NCBI GenBank assembly: GCA_963829085.1
Contig: CAWHHJ010000024.1
Coordinates: 1-64,000 of the forward strand
DNA from: PALSA-1004 sp963829085
GTDB lineage: Bacteria > Pseudomonadota > Gammaproteobacteria > Burkholderiales > SG8-41
DNA length: 64,000 nt
Direction of reading: 5' to 3'
The notes below the pieces were generated by a model. The model saw only the letters and a program-made list of their open reading frames with translations. It had not been told where the DNA came from and did no database searches. Shown here in pieces: positions 26,742 through 37,828 of this stretch. The position numbers and the translations under genes were made by a program. Position 1 is the first letter of the stretch, and each line of letters begins with the position of its first letter.

Positions 26742-27152
26742 TGTGTTGCTGTCTTGGTGTGTTTTGGTTTGATCGGGAACACGCTCGAAACGACGGTGTT
26801 ACACAGGATAATCAGGTTTGCGCCGACAGCCTCGCAAGCGCCGGCTATCTAATATCGCAACCAGTGCTCGGTCTGGGGCGCGTGCACGATACATCAACAT
26901 AAAACTGTTGTGCCATTACTTGCGAGGCGTTTATGCGAAAACTTATTTTTATGACGATAGTTGGTTATCTGTGGAAAAAAATGCGGGCGCGCGGTGTTGC
27001 GCGAGGCACGACATCGGTAATGCGCTAAACAAATATCCTCACTCGCGGACCCGGGCGATTTTAGCTCAAGCCGGGTAGCAACGAAGACTGCCGTCGTTGC
27101 AGCTTCGTTTGTAAAACGCGCACGTCAACGCGCGGTGCGCGTTGCCTGACGC
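26742..27152. other. Intergenic region upstream of the acyl-CoA operon
   Basis: About 410 bases between the ligase start and the end of the next Bug gene. The part from about 26890 to 26990 is distinctly AT-rich compared with its surroundings and is the likely place for the promoter of the minus-strand acyl-CoA operon. A small open frame of 86 codons on the plus strand (26818-27078) has no recognisable protein character or ribosome site. A hairpin near 27135 is listed separately. Confidence 0.5.
27126..27144 (-). terminator. Hairpin, possible terminator after a Bug gene
   Basis: An 8-bp perfect stem (CAACGCGC / GCGCGTTG) with a 3-base loop lies nine bases past the stop of the minus-strand Bug gene at 27153. 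On that strand a GTTTTA stretch follows only after several bases, so the U-tract is weak. It may be an intrinsic terminator or a 3'-end protecting stem. Confidence 0.45.
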
Positions 27153-28145
27153 TCATCGCGCCAGTCCCACTTCCGTTAGCACGCTCTTATATTCGTCGTA
27201 CTGCGCCTTCAAGAACTTGCGGCTGTCAGCGCTCGCCATGAAGTTGCTCTCCCAGAAGTTGGCGCTCATGTCTTTTCTCCAGTCGTCCGAGCGCACGACC
27301 TGATCCATCACGTTCTCCCAATACCAAATCTGAGCAGCGCTCATGTTTTTCGGGCCGATAACGCCACGCCAGCTCGAAAATACGGCATTGACCCCTTGCT
27401 CCGTCCATGTTGGCACGCCGGCGAGCGCTCCTCCCTGGCGCTTTGATGACGACACTGCCAAGACTCGCAGGCGGCCCGCCTCGAGTTGCGCTACGACTCC
27501 CGACAGAGGCACCGCAGCGATATCGACATGGCCGCCCATGACGGCGGTTTGCGACTGCACGCCTGAGTTGAACACCACGAATTTGAGTTTCTTCACATCG
27601 ATGCCGGCAGCCTTCATGGCAAGCACTGTGGCGATGTGATTGGCACCGCCGAGACTCGCTGCAACCGCGAAGCTGAGCGCGCCGGGATCGGCGCGCAGTC
27701 GTGTGATGATATCGGCGCTGGTTTTGAGAGGACTGTCGCTGCGCACAGCGAACGCAACATATTCGTTGAATAGCTGTGCGATCGGCGTGACATCCGTGTA
27801 AGTAATTGGGCTCGTGCCCAGTATGTGCTCGATGAGCAGGTTGATGGGACTGATCGAGATGTAGCTGCCGTCGCCGGCGTGCTGATTGAGATAGCTCCAG
27901 CCGAGTACGCCTCCGGCGCCGACCTTGCTGACTACCGCAACCGGCGCATCAACCAGCTTTTTTTGCTGGATCACGCGCTGGACCGTACGCGCGATGATGT
28001 CATTCGCACCGCCAGGTCCCGACATCGTGACGATCTCCACCGCGCGCTCGGGCTTCCAGTCCGCTGCCGGCAAGACACCGGTGCCGACCACGAACAGAAC
28101 AAATGTTGACCCGATCGAAACCAGTTGGCGGCACGCGTCACGCAT
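27153..28145 (-). CDS. Bug/TctC-family periplasmic substrate-binding protein, divergent
   Basis: 330 residues: leader MRDACRQLVSIGSTFVLFVVGTGVLPA, then AVEIVTMSGPGGANDIIARTVQRVIQ. The usual NRPGAGG segment is altered to VSKVGAGGVLGWSYLNQHAGDGSYI, and the HVPYKG strand is replaced by KFVVFNSGVQSQTAVMGGHV. The end (KAQYDEYKSVLTEVGLAR) keeps the family's final helix. This belongs to a divergent branch often annotated as tripartite tricarboxylate transporter receptor, so its ligand probably differs from the others here. The start at 28145 has AAAGGAAG upstream; an ATG at 28169 is also in frame. It is divergent from the isochorismatase-like hydrolase. Confidence 0.85.
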   Translation of the reverse strand: MRDACRQLVSIGSTFVLFVVGTGVLPAADWKPERAVEIVTMSGPGGANDIIARTVQRVIQQKKLVDAPVAVVSKVGAGGVLGWSYLNQHAGDGSYISISPINLLIEHILGTSPITYTDVTPIAQLFNEYVAFAVRSDSPLKTSADIITRLRADPGALSFAVAASLGGANHIATVLAMKAAGIDVKKLKFVVFNSGVQSQTAVMGGHVDIAAVPLSGVVAQLEAGRLRVLAVSSSKRQGGALAGVPTWTEQGVNAVFSSWRGVIGPKNMSAAQIWYWENVMDQVVRSDDWRKDMSANFWESNFMASADSRKFLKAQYDEYKSVLTEVGLAR

Positions 28146-28268
28146 TAGACTTCCTTTGATTAGGATCATCGAGATTAGCAGCAGCGGATCGTGTCGTCAC
28201 GCGTGCGTCAACTACGCAACCTCGTCGAGTACAATAACGCGCTCAACAAGATCAACGAGGACTCCGTT

Positions 28269-29003
28269 ATGCAGCCACCTGTCGAGATACGCGACCGCAG
28301 CGACTATAAACGCAAGATGAATGAGCTCGCGCGCATTGATCCGGCGCGCACCGTCATGCTGACCGTCGACATGCAAAACGATTACCTCGACATGGAAGTC
28401 GGCACCGGGCCTGTCGCGCCAGAGGAAGCCAAACGCGTCATCGGACACACGAAGAAACTGCTGCAATTTGCGCGTGCGGAAGGGCTGCCGGTGGTGCATG
28501 TCTATGTAAAGCGTCATGCCATCGAAGCTGTGCGCGGTTTTCCGATCCATGCGATGGGTGCCGTCAGTCAGCAGGCTCGTCTTTCTCAGAACGCGCAAGC
28601 CGGTGCGCGCAAAGCGCCCGATCGCATCGAGGGCACGCCGCAGGCGGAATTGCCGGAGGGGATCGCGGCGCCCGGAGATATCCACGTCACCACGAAACGC
28701 ACGATGGACTCGTTTCACGGCACCGAGCTTGATGCGATGCTCGGCAGAGTGTTCAAAGCAGAAACGCTTCTGATCGCAGGCATCAACACGGACACGTGCG
28801 TCTACGCAACAACGTTCGCAGCGGGCTCGCGCGGTTACCAGCCGATCGTGATATCCGATTGCGTGGCAAGCATGCGGGGGCTCGATCACCACTGGATGGC
28901 GCTCGAGCTGATGTCGCGCTCGATCGCGTGGGTAATGACGGTGGACGAAGTGAAAGCGAAGCTTCAAGCGGCGAAAGTCCTGGCGCCAGCCGCTGCGCAT
29001 TGA
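28269..29003 (+). CDS. Isochorismatase-like cysteine hydrolase
   Basis: About 244 residues. The catalytic triad of the family is readable: aspartate in VMLTVDMQNDYLD, lysine in TTKRTMDSFHGTEL and cysteine in GINTDTCVYATTFA. Such enzymes hydrolyse amides of small acids (N-carbamoylsarcosine, nicotinamide, biuret, ureidoacrylate) or isochorismate. The first is more likely here given the amidases elsewhere in the window. The start at 28269 is preferred because GAGGA lies upstream; a GTG at 28191 would add residues of low quality. It is divergent from the Bug gene at 27153 and converges on another at 29032. Confidence 0.85.
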   Translation: MQPPVEIRDRSDYKRKMNELARIDPARTVMLTVDMQNDYLDMEVGTGPVAPEEAKRVIGHTKKLLQFARAEGLPVVHVYVKRHAIEAVRGFPIHAMGAVSQQARLSQNAQAGARKAPDRIEGTPQAELPEGIAAPGDIHVTTKRTMDSFHGTELDAMLGRVFKAETLLIAGINTDTCVYATTFAAGSRGYQPIVISDCVASMRGLDHHWMALELMSRSIAWVMTVDEVKAKLQAAKVLAPAAAH

Positions 29004-29031
29004 ACAGCAATGACGCCCTTCACTACTCCGC

Positions 29032-29998
29032 TTACTCGGGCTGCATCCCCGAATCCTTGATGATAGGGCCGTACTTCTGTAGTTCTGACTTAACAAACGC
29101 CGCGAACTGTTCAGGCGAATTGCCCACCGGCTCAGCGCCCTGATCGACCAGCCATTTGTGGAATTCCGCCGCATGCAATTGTTTTACGGCTTCGCTGTTT
29201 AATCGTGTGACCACAGCCTGCGGCGTACCCGCCGGTACGAACAACCCATACCACGTGATTGCTTCGAATCGGGGATAACCGGATTCGGCGATCGTCGGAA
29301 GTTCCGGCGCCGCCTGCGAGCGTTTTGCGCCCGTCACTGCCAGCGCCCGCAGTCGGCCGCCTTTTACAAACGGCAGACTGGACGTGATAGTACCCGAACA
29401 TGAGCTGTGTTTCGCCGCTGAGCAGCGCGGTCAAGGCCGGACCGCTGCCGCGATAGGGAATGTGCACCATCGTTATGCCGGCGGCTTTGCTGAACATAAC
29501 GCCCGCGAGCTGTGCCGGCGTGCCATTGCCGGACGACCCGTAATTCAGCTGGGCGGGCCGCGATTTGCCGAGTGCTGCGAGCTCTTTCACGCTGCGTATC
29601 GGCAATGCGGGGTGTACAACCAGAAGATTCGGCAGCGACGCGACCTGCGTTATCGCAATGAAATCCTTGATCGGATCATAGGCGAGCTTCGCATAAAGAT
29701 GCGGGTTGATGGCGTGCGACGTGTTCGATCCCATCAGTATCGTGTAGCCATCCGGCAGCGATCTCGCGGCGATCTCGGTGCCAAGCGCGGTCCCGGCGCC
29801 CGGCCGGTTATCGACGAGCACCGGCTGTCCCATTGCTTCGGTCAACCTGGGCGCGAGCGCGCGTGCTACGAGATCCTGCCCACCGCCGGGTGGAAATGGA
29901 ACGATGTAGCGGATAGGTCTCGTTGGATATGCCTGGCCGAATGCGTGTAACGCAAGCAGGAGCAGCGCACACAAAGCGCCGCGCGCCAACATCTTCAT
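29032..29998 (-). pseudogene. Bug/TctC-family binding protein, one frameshift
   Basis: Starts at 29998 after GGAAGGA with leader MKMLARGALCALLLLALHAFG, ligand loop VPFPPGGGQDLVARALAP, NRPGAGTALGTEIAARSLPDGYTIL, LAYDPIKDFIAI and HIPYRGSGPALTALLSG. Near 29385 the frame changes at a GGG run; dropping one base gives TITSSLPFVKGGRLRALAVTGAKRSQAAPELPT and the normal C-terminus ending at 29032. A single indel thus explains the break, and the gene may be intact in the organism. It converges on the isochorismatase-like gene. Confidence 0.85.
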
Positions 29999-30215
29999 TC
30001 GCCATCCTTCCGTCTGATTACCGGCTCGCCGCTCAAGCGCAGAATGCGCTCGTGATTTTCAGCGCTCGGGCTGCGAGATTATAGGGACGGCCTATGCACG
30101 CTTCAACTGATTACACGCGCCCGGCGAATTGACACTCAACGTGCGCACTTGTAGATTGCTCGCAGCATGCCGAATGCGCATGCCTGCACTCACTATTAGA
30201 ACAAAGGGTCGTGCG

Positions 30216-31082
30216 ATGAAGAGCGGAGCGATTGCATGGCCGAACGGCAGCAAGATTGCAGTCGCGGTCACTGTCATGTTCGAATCATGGCCCGAAGGCA
30301 AATGGCCGCCCTACGCGGCACAGCGCTGGCAACCGAAACCCGGAAGCTACGATCATCAGTCAATCACATTCGGTCAGTACGGCGGCAAGACCGGCATCTG
30401 GCGCATTCTTCGCATCCTCGACGAGTGCGGAGCGCCTGCGACCTTCTGTGCCAACGCGCACAGCACCGAGCTGTACCCGCAGGCCACGGCACAAACGGTA
30501 CGATCGGGGCATGACTTTGCCGCACATGGCTACACTCAGGACCAGCATCTCGCGGACATGACGCCCGAGCAGGAGCAGGCAACGATCCGGCGCTGCATTG
30601 AAGTTTTAGAAAAGAATACGGGACAGCGTCCGGCCGGGTGGCTCTCGCCGATTCTGGCGTGGACACAGCACACGGACGATTTTCTTGCGCAGGAAAAAAT
30701 GCTCTGGCATGGCGATGCGAATTATCTAGATCTTCCGCGGCGCATACACACGAATCACGGTCCGCTTGCCCATATTCCGCACAGCGACTACACGGACAAC
30801 CGTGTGCTGTGGCTAAGTCCGCAGGATTACTTCAACGTCTACCGGGACACCTTCGACTATCTTTATGCACGAGAGCCGCTTTCGCTGCTGGTGATGACTG
30901 TTCATTGTCATTTCGGCGGGCGACCGCTGATGTCCGCAATGCTCGATAAGCTGCTGCGTTACTTCTCGGGCCATTCGGGTGTTTGGTTCGCGCGCCACCG
31001 CGAGCTTGCGCAATGGGCGCTCGAGGGCGATGCAGACGAGATTTCAAACGCGCAGCGATTCTTTCCAGCGGCGCGTGCCTAG
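30216..31082 (+). CDS. Polysaccharide deacetylase family protein (PuuE/amidohydrolase-like)
   Basis: 288 residues from the ATG at 30216. The opening KIAVAVTVMFESWPEG resembles the first strand of PuuE-type allantoinases and related deacetylases, with glutamate where classic chitin deacetylases have the second aspartate. Then TGIWRILRILDECGAPATFCANAHSTELYPQ, FAAHGYTQDQHLADM (two histidines that fit the metal site), and RPAGWLSPILAW. No signal peptide, so it probably acts on a small cytoplasmic amide rather than a polysaccharide. AAGGG lies ahead of the chosen start. Its stop overlaps the start of the next Bug gene. Confidence 0.8.
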   Translation: MKSGAIAWPNGSKIAVAVTVMFESWPEGKWPPYAAQRWQPKPGSYDHQSITFGQYGGKTGIWRILRILDECGAPATFCANAHSTELYPQATAQTVRSGHDFAAHGYTQDQHLADMTPEQEQATIRRCIEVLEKNTGQRPAGWLSPILAWTQHTDDFLAQEKMLWHGDANYLDLPRRIHTNHGPLAHIPHSDYTDNRVLWLSPQDYFNVYRDTFDYLYAREPLSLLVMTVHCHFGGRPLMSAMLDKLLRYFSGHSGVWFARHRELAQWALEGDADEISNAQRFFPAARA

Positions 31083-32034
31083 CAACCGATTTGCTCTGTT
31101 GCTTGCATTGCTGACGGCAGCCGGCTATTCAGCTGCGCAAAGCTTTCCCAATCGCGCCATTCGCATGGTCGTCCCGTCATCGCCCGGCGGCACGACGGAT
31201 ATTGTCGCGCGCATGCTCGCGCCGCGCTTGAGCGACGCGCTCGGCCAGCAAGTCGTCGTCGACAACCGCGCGGGCGCCGGCACGATCATCGGCACCGATA
31301 TCATCGCGAAGAGTGCGCCCGATGGCTACAGCCTCTTGATGGGACTGTCTACGCTTGCCATCGATCCGCACCTGCAGACGAAGTTGCCATACGACGCGGT
31401 GCGCGACCTAACGCCGGTATCGCTTGCCGTTGCGGTTCCGAACGTTTTGGCGCTGCATCCGTCGGTTCCCGCAAAGTCGATCAGAGAGCTGATAGGCCTT
31501 GCGAAAGCGCAGCCGCGCAGTCTCATATGCGGATCGGCAGGGCTGGGCACGAGCCCTCATCTCTCCGCTGAGCTGTTCAAGACCATGGCGCACATTGACT
31601 TTGTTCATGTACCCTTCAAAGGCTCCGGCCAGGGCATCATCAGTTTGCTCGGCGGCGAGATCGCGATGATGTTTCCTGCCTTGCCGACGGCTATTCAGTA
31701 CCTCAAATCAGGACGGCTGCGCGGGCTGGGAGTGACGACCGCGACACGCTCTCCGGCGATGCCAGCCATACGTGCGATCAATGAAACGCTGCCCGGCTAC
31801 GACGCGACGCAATGGTTCGGCGTACTCGGCCCTGCCGCGCTGCCGCGTCCAATCGTCGATCGCCTGCAACAGGAAATTGTGAAGGCACTGCGCAATCCCG
31901 AGATGAAGACTCGGCTGACGAACGAAGGCGCGGACGTCATCGCCAGTACGCCCGAAGAATTTTCCGCTTATATAAAAGCCGAGACGGATAAATGGGGCAA
32001 GGTCATCAGGGATGCAGCGCTGAAGCCGCAGTGA
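31075..32034 (+). CDS. Bug/TctC-family periplasmic substrate-binding protein
   Basis: 319 residues if translation starts at the GTG at 31075, which gives a clean leader (PSNRFALLLALLTAAGYSAAQS) and overlaps the deacetylase stop by eight bases. An ATG at 31030 gives a longer N-terminus. The body has VPSSPGGTTDIVARMLAPRL, NRAGAGTIIGTDIIAKSAPDGYSLL, LPYDAVRDLTPV, HPSVPAKSIRELIGLAK and HVPFKGSGQGIISLLGG. Translational coupling with the deacetylase suggests the two serve the same compound. Confidence 0.9.
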   Translation: MPSNRFALLLALLTAAGYSAAQSFPNRAIRMVVPSSPGGTTDIVARMLAPRLSDALGQQVVVDNRAGAGTIIGTDIIAKSAPDGYSLLMGLSTLAIDPHLQTKLPYDAVRDLTPVSLAVAVPNVLALHPSVPAKSIRELIGLAKAQPRSLICGSAGLGTSPHLSAELFKTMAHIDFVHVPFKGSGQGIISLLGGEIAMMFPALPTAIQYLKSGRLRGLGVTTATRSPAMPAIRAINETLPGYDATQWFGVLGPAALPRPIVDRLQQEIVKALRNPEMKTRLTNEGADVIASTPEEFSAYIKAETDKWGKVIRDAALKPQ

Positions 32035-32180
32035 TATGGCGCGTGAAGCCTGCGCTAATGACGTCGTCAGCGTCGATCGGCCTGCACACGAAGTTGTTGC
32101 AAGTGTATGCGGAACGGGTGATCTAATCGAACTGCAACAAACGAACTCGCAAGCGACGGCAGACTTCGATAAGTTCCGAG

Positions 32181-33254
32181 TTACAAGTCCGCGCCCTCAA
32201 CTGCACAGCCTTCCGCACGCCAGCGCAGCATGCCGCCGCTCAGATTGGCGACGTCTTGAAACCCCGCCTTCTGCAGCATCACGACGGCTTGTGCCGAGCG
32301 TGCGCCTGAACGGCACACCGCGACTACAGGCTGTTCACGGCTCAACTCCTGCGCCGCGCGGCTGTTTAATTCGCCGAGCGGAATAAGTTTCGAGCCGTGG
32401 ATGTGGCCAAGCACGCCGCAATACTCGCCGACTTCACGCACGTCCACGATTTGCACCGGCTGCTCGATTTCAGATAAGGATTGCGGTTGTATCTCCCAGA
32501 TACCGCCGAACGTAAATGTCAGAGGCGCCCACTGCGGATCGTCGACTTTCGTCTGCGCGGCCGCCTGACCGCATTTGAGATTCGCCGGCACCGCAACGTC
32601 TATCTGCTTGGGATGCGGCAAATTGAGGTTTTTCATGTAGCCGGCGAAATCGTCAACGGCGATATCCCCGCCGAGGCGCGGGTTGTATCGTCTCTCCTCC
32701 TCGACACTCGTTGCCGTTATCCCGCGATAGTCATGCGCCGGATAGAGCAGACAGGTCGCCGGCAGCGAAAAGATATGCTCGCGTACCGATGCAAACATGG
32801 CATGCGGATCGCCTTGCTGGAAGTCCGTTCGGCCGCTGCCGCGAACGAGCAGACAGTCGCCGGTGAACGCCATGCTCTGATCATCGAGCACGTACGTTAC
32901 GCAACCGTTCGTATGGCCGGGGGTGAATCGCACTTCGACGTACCGCTTCCCGAAGGTAATACGGTCGCGATTATTCAGGAGGCGGTCAGCGCCCGCCGCA
33001 CCGCTCGTTGCCGAGAGTGCGATACGGCTTCCGGCGCGCTGCTTCATGAGCCAGGCGCCGGTTACATGATCGGCGTGCACGTGCGTATCGAGCGTCCATG
33101 TCAGGTGCAGCCCGAGTTCATGCGCAAGAGCCGCGTCACGTCGCACTTGCTCGAACACCGGATCGATGAGCAGCGCCTCCCCGCTTGCGCTATCGCCGAG
33201 CAGATACGTGTACGTCGACGACTGGTTGTCAAAAAGCTGACGGAATATGAGCAT
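32181..33254 (-). CDS. Persulfide dioxygenase-rhodanese fusion (MBL-fold plus rhodanese)
   Basis: 357 residues. The N-terminal metallo-beta-lactamase domain has the iron-binding THVHADHVTG motif, TPGHTNGCV, and MAFTGDCLLVRGSGRTDFQQGD, all in the ETHE1-type persulfide dioxygenase pattern. From about residue 250 a rhodanese domain follows, with active-site cysteine in VAVCRSGARSAQA. Such fusions oxidise glutathione persulfide to sulfite and move sulfane sulfur. Total length matches known fusions of about 355 residues. It is 25 bases downstream of a Bug gene on the same strand, an unexpected partner unless the ligand yields sulfide or persulfide. Confidence 0.9.
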   Translation of the reverse strand: MLIFRQLFDNQSSTYTYLLGDSASGEALLIDPVFEQVRRDAALAHELGLHLTWTLDTHVHADHVTGAWLMKQRAGSRIALSATSGAAGADRLLNNRDRITFGKRYVEVRFTPGHTNGCVTYVLDDQSMAFTGDCLLVRGSGRTDFQQGDPHAMFASVREHIFSLPATCLLYPAHDYRGITATSVEEERRYNPRLGGDIAVDDFAGYMKNLNLPHPKQIDVAVPANLKCGQAAAQTKVDDPQWAPLTFTFGGIWEIQPQSLSEIEQPVQIVDVREVGEYCGVLGHIHGSKLIPLGELNSRAAQELSREQPVVAVCRSGARSAQAVVMLQKAGFQDVANLSGGMLRWRAEGCAVEGADL

Positions 33255-33279
33255 GGCGTCTCCTGGTTCTCATTGCGAC

Positions 33280-34251
33280 TTAGTCGACCTTCGCACCTGA
33301 ATCTCTAACCGCCTTGCCCCACTTGATGATTTCTGCGTGTACGAAGCGGGCAAGCTCATCGGGCGTGGAAGGAGCGATCTCCGCGCCTTCGTCGGCGAGC
33401 CGTAGGCGCATCTCCGCCGTGTTAAGTGCCTTCACGATCTCGGCGTTCAGTTTGTCGATGATCGGCTTGGGCGTGCCTGCCGGCGCAACGACGCAATACC
33501 ATGAGGTCGCATCAAAGCCCGGAAGCCCCGACTCGATCATCGTTGGCACATCGGGCATCGCCGGCGAGCGCTTCGCGCCCGAAATTGCCAGTGCGCGCAC
33601 TTTTCCGCCGGTATGCAGTTGCTTACTGCTTGGAATCTGCGCCACCATCATATCGACTTCATTGCTGAGCAACGCGACCATCCCCGGCGCTCCGCCTTTA
33701 TACGGCACGTGCACCATATTGAGCTGTGCCGCGCTCATGAGCATCGCGCCGGTGAGATGATTCGAGCTGCCGCTGCCCGATGAGCCGTAAGTCATTTTGC
33801 CGGGACGCGATTTAACGAGTGCGATGAACTCCTGCAGAGTCTTAGCAGGCGAACTTACGTTGACGACAATGACCAGCGGCACCTTCGCTACCAGGGTGAT
33901 CGGCGCAAAGTCCTTCTCGGGGTTGAACGGCAGCTTTTTCCCGTACAGCGTCACGTTGATTGCCATTGGACTCACCGGCGCGAGCAGAATCGTGTAGCCG
34001 TCGGGTGATGACTTCGCAACGATGTCAGCGCCGATGTTGCCGCCGGCACCGGGACGATTATCGGCGACGACCGGCTGGCCCAGCGAGTCGGTTAGCTTCT
34101 GCGCCAGCGTGCGCGCGAGCAGATCGGTGCTGCCGCCGGGCGCGTAAGGCGCGATGAAGCGTATGGACTTCTCGGGATACCGTTGCGCGCAGACTGATAC
34201 CGGGATCAGTGCGATCAACGCTGCTGAGACTAGTGACGACAATAACCGCAT
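33280..34251 (-). CDS. Bug/TctC-family periplasmic substrate-binding protein
   Basis: 323 residues: leader MRLLSSLVSAALIALIPVSVCA, ligand loop APYAPGGSTDLLARTLAQKLT, NRPGAGGNIGADIVAKSSPDGYTILL, LPFNPEKDFAPITLV, SPAKTLQEFIALVKSRPGKMTYGSSGSG and MVHVPYKGGAPGMVALLSNEV. All family features are regular. It lies just ahead of the persulfide dioxygenase-rhodanese gene and behind the POT transporter gene on the same strand. Confidence 0.92.
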   Translation of the reverse strand: MRLLSSLVSAALIALIPVSVCAQRYPEKSIRFIAPYAPGGSTDLLARTLAQKLTDSLGQPVVADNRPGAGGNIGADIVAKSSPDGYTILLAPVSPMAINVTLYGKKLPFNPEKDFAPITLVAKVPLVIVVNVSSPAKTLQEFIALVKSRPGKMTYGSSGSGSSNHLTGAMLMSAAQLNMVHVPYKGGAPGMVALLSNEVDMMVAQIPSSKQLHTGGKVRALAISGAKRSPAMPDVPTMIESGLPGFDATSWYCVVAPAGTPKPIIDKLNAEIVKALNTAEMRLRLADEGAEIAPSTPDELARFVHAEIIKWGKAVRDSGAKVD

Positions 34252-34309
34252 CTATGCTCCGGCTCATTAATTCTGGCAAGACGCCATTCTAATCATTCGG
34301 TCGACGCAG

Positions 34310-35761
<1,452 letters not shown>

Positions 35762-35839
35762 GCGCGCATTGTATCGGGCTTCACAGCGCTGCTTCTCAGC
35801 GATTCACTCGTCACGCGCAAGCTCTACCGCGCGTCTAAG

Positions 35840-36685
35840 TCACGCTTCGTGACACGCGAGTCCATCGTGCTGCGCGGCGAAGTGCAGCATATGCCGGGCG
35901 CAAGTCGCGGCATGCAGCATCGCGATCGAGTGATTGCTCGTGGGCAGATGCACAAGATTCAGATTCCGGATACCGGCCTTCAACAGCACTTCCTGGTCGC
36001 TGCTCGTAACAGCGCCTGACGTCGGATAGAGGCCAAGCACCGGCGCCTCGATACGCGGCAACAGATCCCTCGCGCTGGCTTTGCTCTGCAACAGGTACTG
36101 CTCGACGAGTATCTCGACATGGGTCTTGCCCATCTCGCTCGCGTACCACTCCAGCAAGCCGGCATCCGTGCCGGCGGGGAAGCGGTTGAGCGCATTGACA
36201 TCCACCGCCCACTGCTTAGAACCCTTGGCACGCAGATATTCGACGCGCGATGGATAACCGAAGGCGGTATTCGAAAGATGCTTCTCGGTGAGGTGCACGG
36301 GAGACGAGACGAGCGTGAGCGTGCGAATCCGTTTTGGTTGTGTCGCGGTGAGCACCATACCGAGGATACCGCCGAACGATTCGCCGGCGTAGTGCACTGA
36401 GTCGAGCTCGAGGTGATCAAGCAGCGCTGTGATATCTTCGATATGCGCATCAAGGGTAAGGTCGGTGTGCGGATCGAAGTCGACCGGCGATTCTCCGAAA
36501 CCCCGCAGGTCCAGGCGAACGATCCTGTAGTAGCGGCTGAGATACGGTATCCAGCGATACCAGAATTTCGACGAACGCCCATAGCCGTGCTGCAGCAGGA
36601 TAGTGCCGGCGTTTTTCCAGGAGTCGGTGTAGTCATCCTGCACATAATTCAATGCGGGCTTACCTGCACGCTTCAGTAACGGCAT
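35840..36685 (-). CDS. Alpha/beta hydrolase, paralogue of the 53705 gene
   Basis: 281 residues: HGYGRSSKFWYRWIPYLSRYYRIVRLDLRG, nucleophile serine in YAGESFGGILGM, and C-terminal HLPTSNHSIAM with the likely catalytic histidine, then AQHDGLACHEA. The hydrolase at 53705-54535 shares the opening (YVxDDYTDxWKNA), the GESxGG motif and the ending (AQHDGxACxE), so they are distant copies. A 3-oxoadipate enol-lactonase-like or carboxylesterase role is likely; the substrate is unknown. It follows the broken Bug gene at 36697 by 11 bases on the same strand and probably shares its message. Confidence 0.88.
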   Translation of the reverse strand: MPLLKRAGKPALNYVQDDYTDSWKNAGTILLQHGYGRSSKFWYRWIPYLSRYYRIVRLDLRGFGESPVDFDPHTDLTLDAHIEDITALLDHLELDSVHYAGESFGGILGMVLTATQPKRIRTLTLVSSPVHLTEKHLSNTAFGYPSRVEYLRAKGSKQWAVDVNALNRFPAGTDAGLLEWYASEMGKTHVEILVEQYLLQSKASARDLLPRIEAPVLGLYPTSGAVTSSDQEVLLKAGIRNLNLVHLPTSNHSIAMLHAATCARHMLHFAAQHDGLACHEA

Positions 36686-36696
36686 GGAGAATTCCC

Positions 36697-37682
36697 TTAT
36701 TCGATCTTGATGTTCGCATCATGCGCGACCTTGCGCCACTTTACGAATTCACCGGCGAGATCGCTCGCAAACTTCTCGCTGCTGCCGCCGCCGGGTTCGA
36801 TGCCTGCGTTGTCGAAGCGCTCGCGCAGCGACGTATCGCTGAGCGCCCGGTTGAATTCATCATTGATCTTCATTACTACGGTCTGCGCTGTTTTTGCGGG
36901 CACCCATAATCCGTACCAACCACCGTATTCATAACCGGGAAGACCGGATTCGGCAACGGTCGGAAGCTCCGGCATGATCCTCGAGCGCGCGCTACTGGTC
37001 ACGGCAAGCGCGCGCAACTTTTCCCGATTTGGTATGCGGCAGCATCGCTGCGATATTCGAGATGAGCATATGAATTTCGCCCGCCATCAACGCGGTGATT
37101 CCCGGCGCGGTTCCCTTGTAGGCAACTTGCAGCAGCGTTACGTGCGCGAGCGAGCTGAAGAGTGCCGTAGAAAGATGACCCACAGACCCGTTGCCGCCGG
37201 TGCCATAACGGATTTGACCCGGCTGTTTCTTCGCTAGCGCAATTAATTGCGCCACCGACTCGGCCGGCACGCCGGGATGAACTGTGAGCATGCTCGACTG
37301 TGCGGCGACCATAATCACCGGTACGAAATCGTTCACCGGATCGTATGGCAGCTTCGGATAAATTGCCGGAATGAACGCGAAGTTAACAGTAGTGAGCAAC
37401 ATTGTGTGGCCGTCCGGCGTGGAACGCGCAACAGCCTGCGTGCCGATCGTGGTGGCGCCGCCGCTCATAGTTTTCGACGACGACCTGCTGCCCCCAGGCT
37501 TCGCTCACTTTCTGCGCGATCAAGCGTCCAATGAGATCGGTGCCGCCCGATGGCGCGCTGGGCACGATGAGGCGGATCGAGCGGCTCGGATAATCGTCGC
37601 TGCGCGGCGGTTGCGCAGAAAAAGCAAGGCCGGCGGCGAGCCAGCCGCACAGAATGCCGAAAAGAAGCACCAAGCGATTCAC
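36697..37682 (-). pseudogene. Bug/TctC-family binding protein, two frameshifts
   Basis: Three fragments in different frames. The first, from a GTG at 37682 after CGAGG, has the leader NRLVLLFGILCGWLAAGLAFSA and VPSAPSGGTDLIGRLIAQKVSE to VVVEN. Near 37468 the frame changes; dropping one base gives ENMSGGATTIGTQAVA and continues through LPYDPVNDFVPVIMV and GTGGNGSVGHLSTALF. Near 37017 a second shift joins TKSGK to LRALAVTSSARSRIMPELPT and the normal C-terminus. Both breaks are single-base. The ligand loop has PSGG instead of PGGx. It lies 11 bases upstream of the alpha/beta hydrolase at 35840. Confidence 0.83.
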
Positions 37683-37828
37683 GAGACCTCGAGCGCAGTT
37701 GTGCTCGCGTCTTGAGCAAATCATAAGTTTCAGTGATATGCCCCGACGCCTCGCGATCATACGCGGTCCGACGATACGGGACGACCGCTTCGTGCAGCAA
37801 CGCCGCGGTGGCGATCAGGTGCGCAGCG

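Noticed and set aside
26818..27078. 86-codon open frame on the plus strand in the large intergenic region
   Set aside because: No ribosome site, no recognisable domain, and composition reflects an AT-rich promoter-like region.
35834..36218. Extra minus-strand frame inside the alpha/beta hydrolase
   Set aside because: Overlaps the hydrolase in another frame and has no protein-like pattern.
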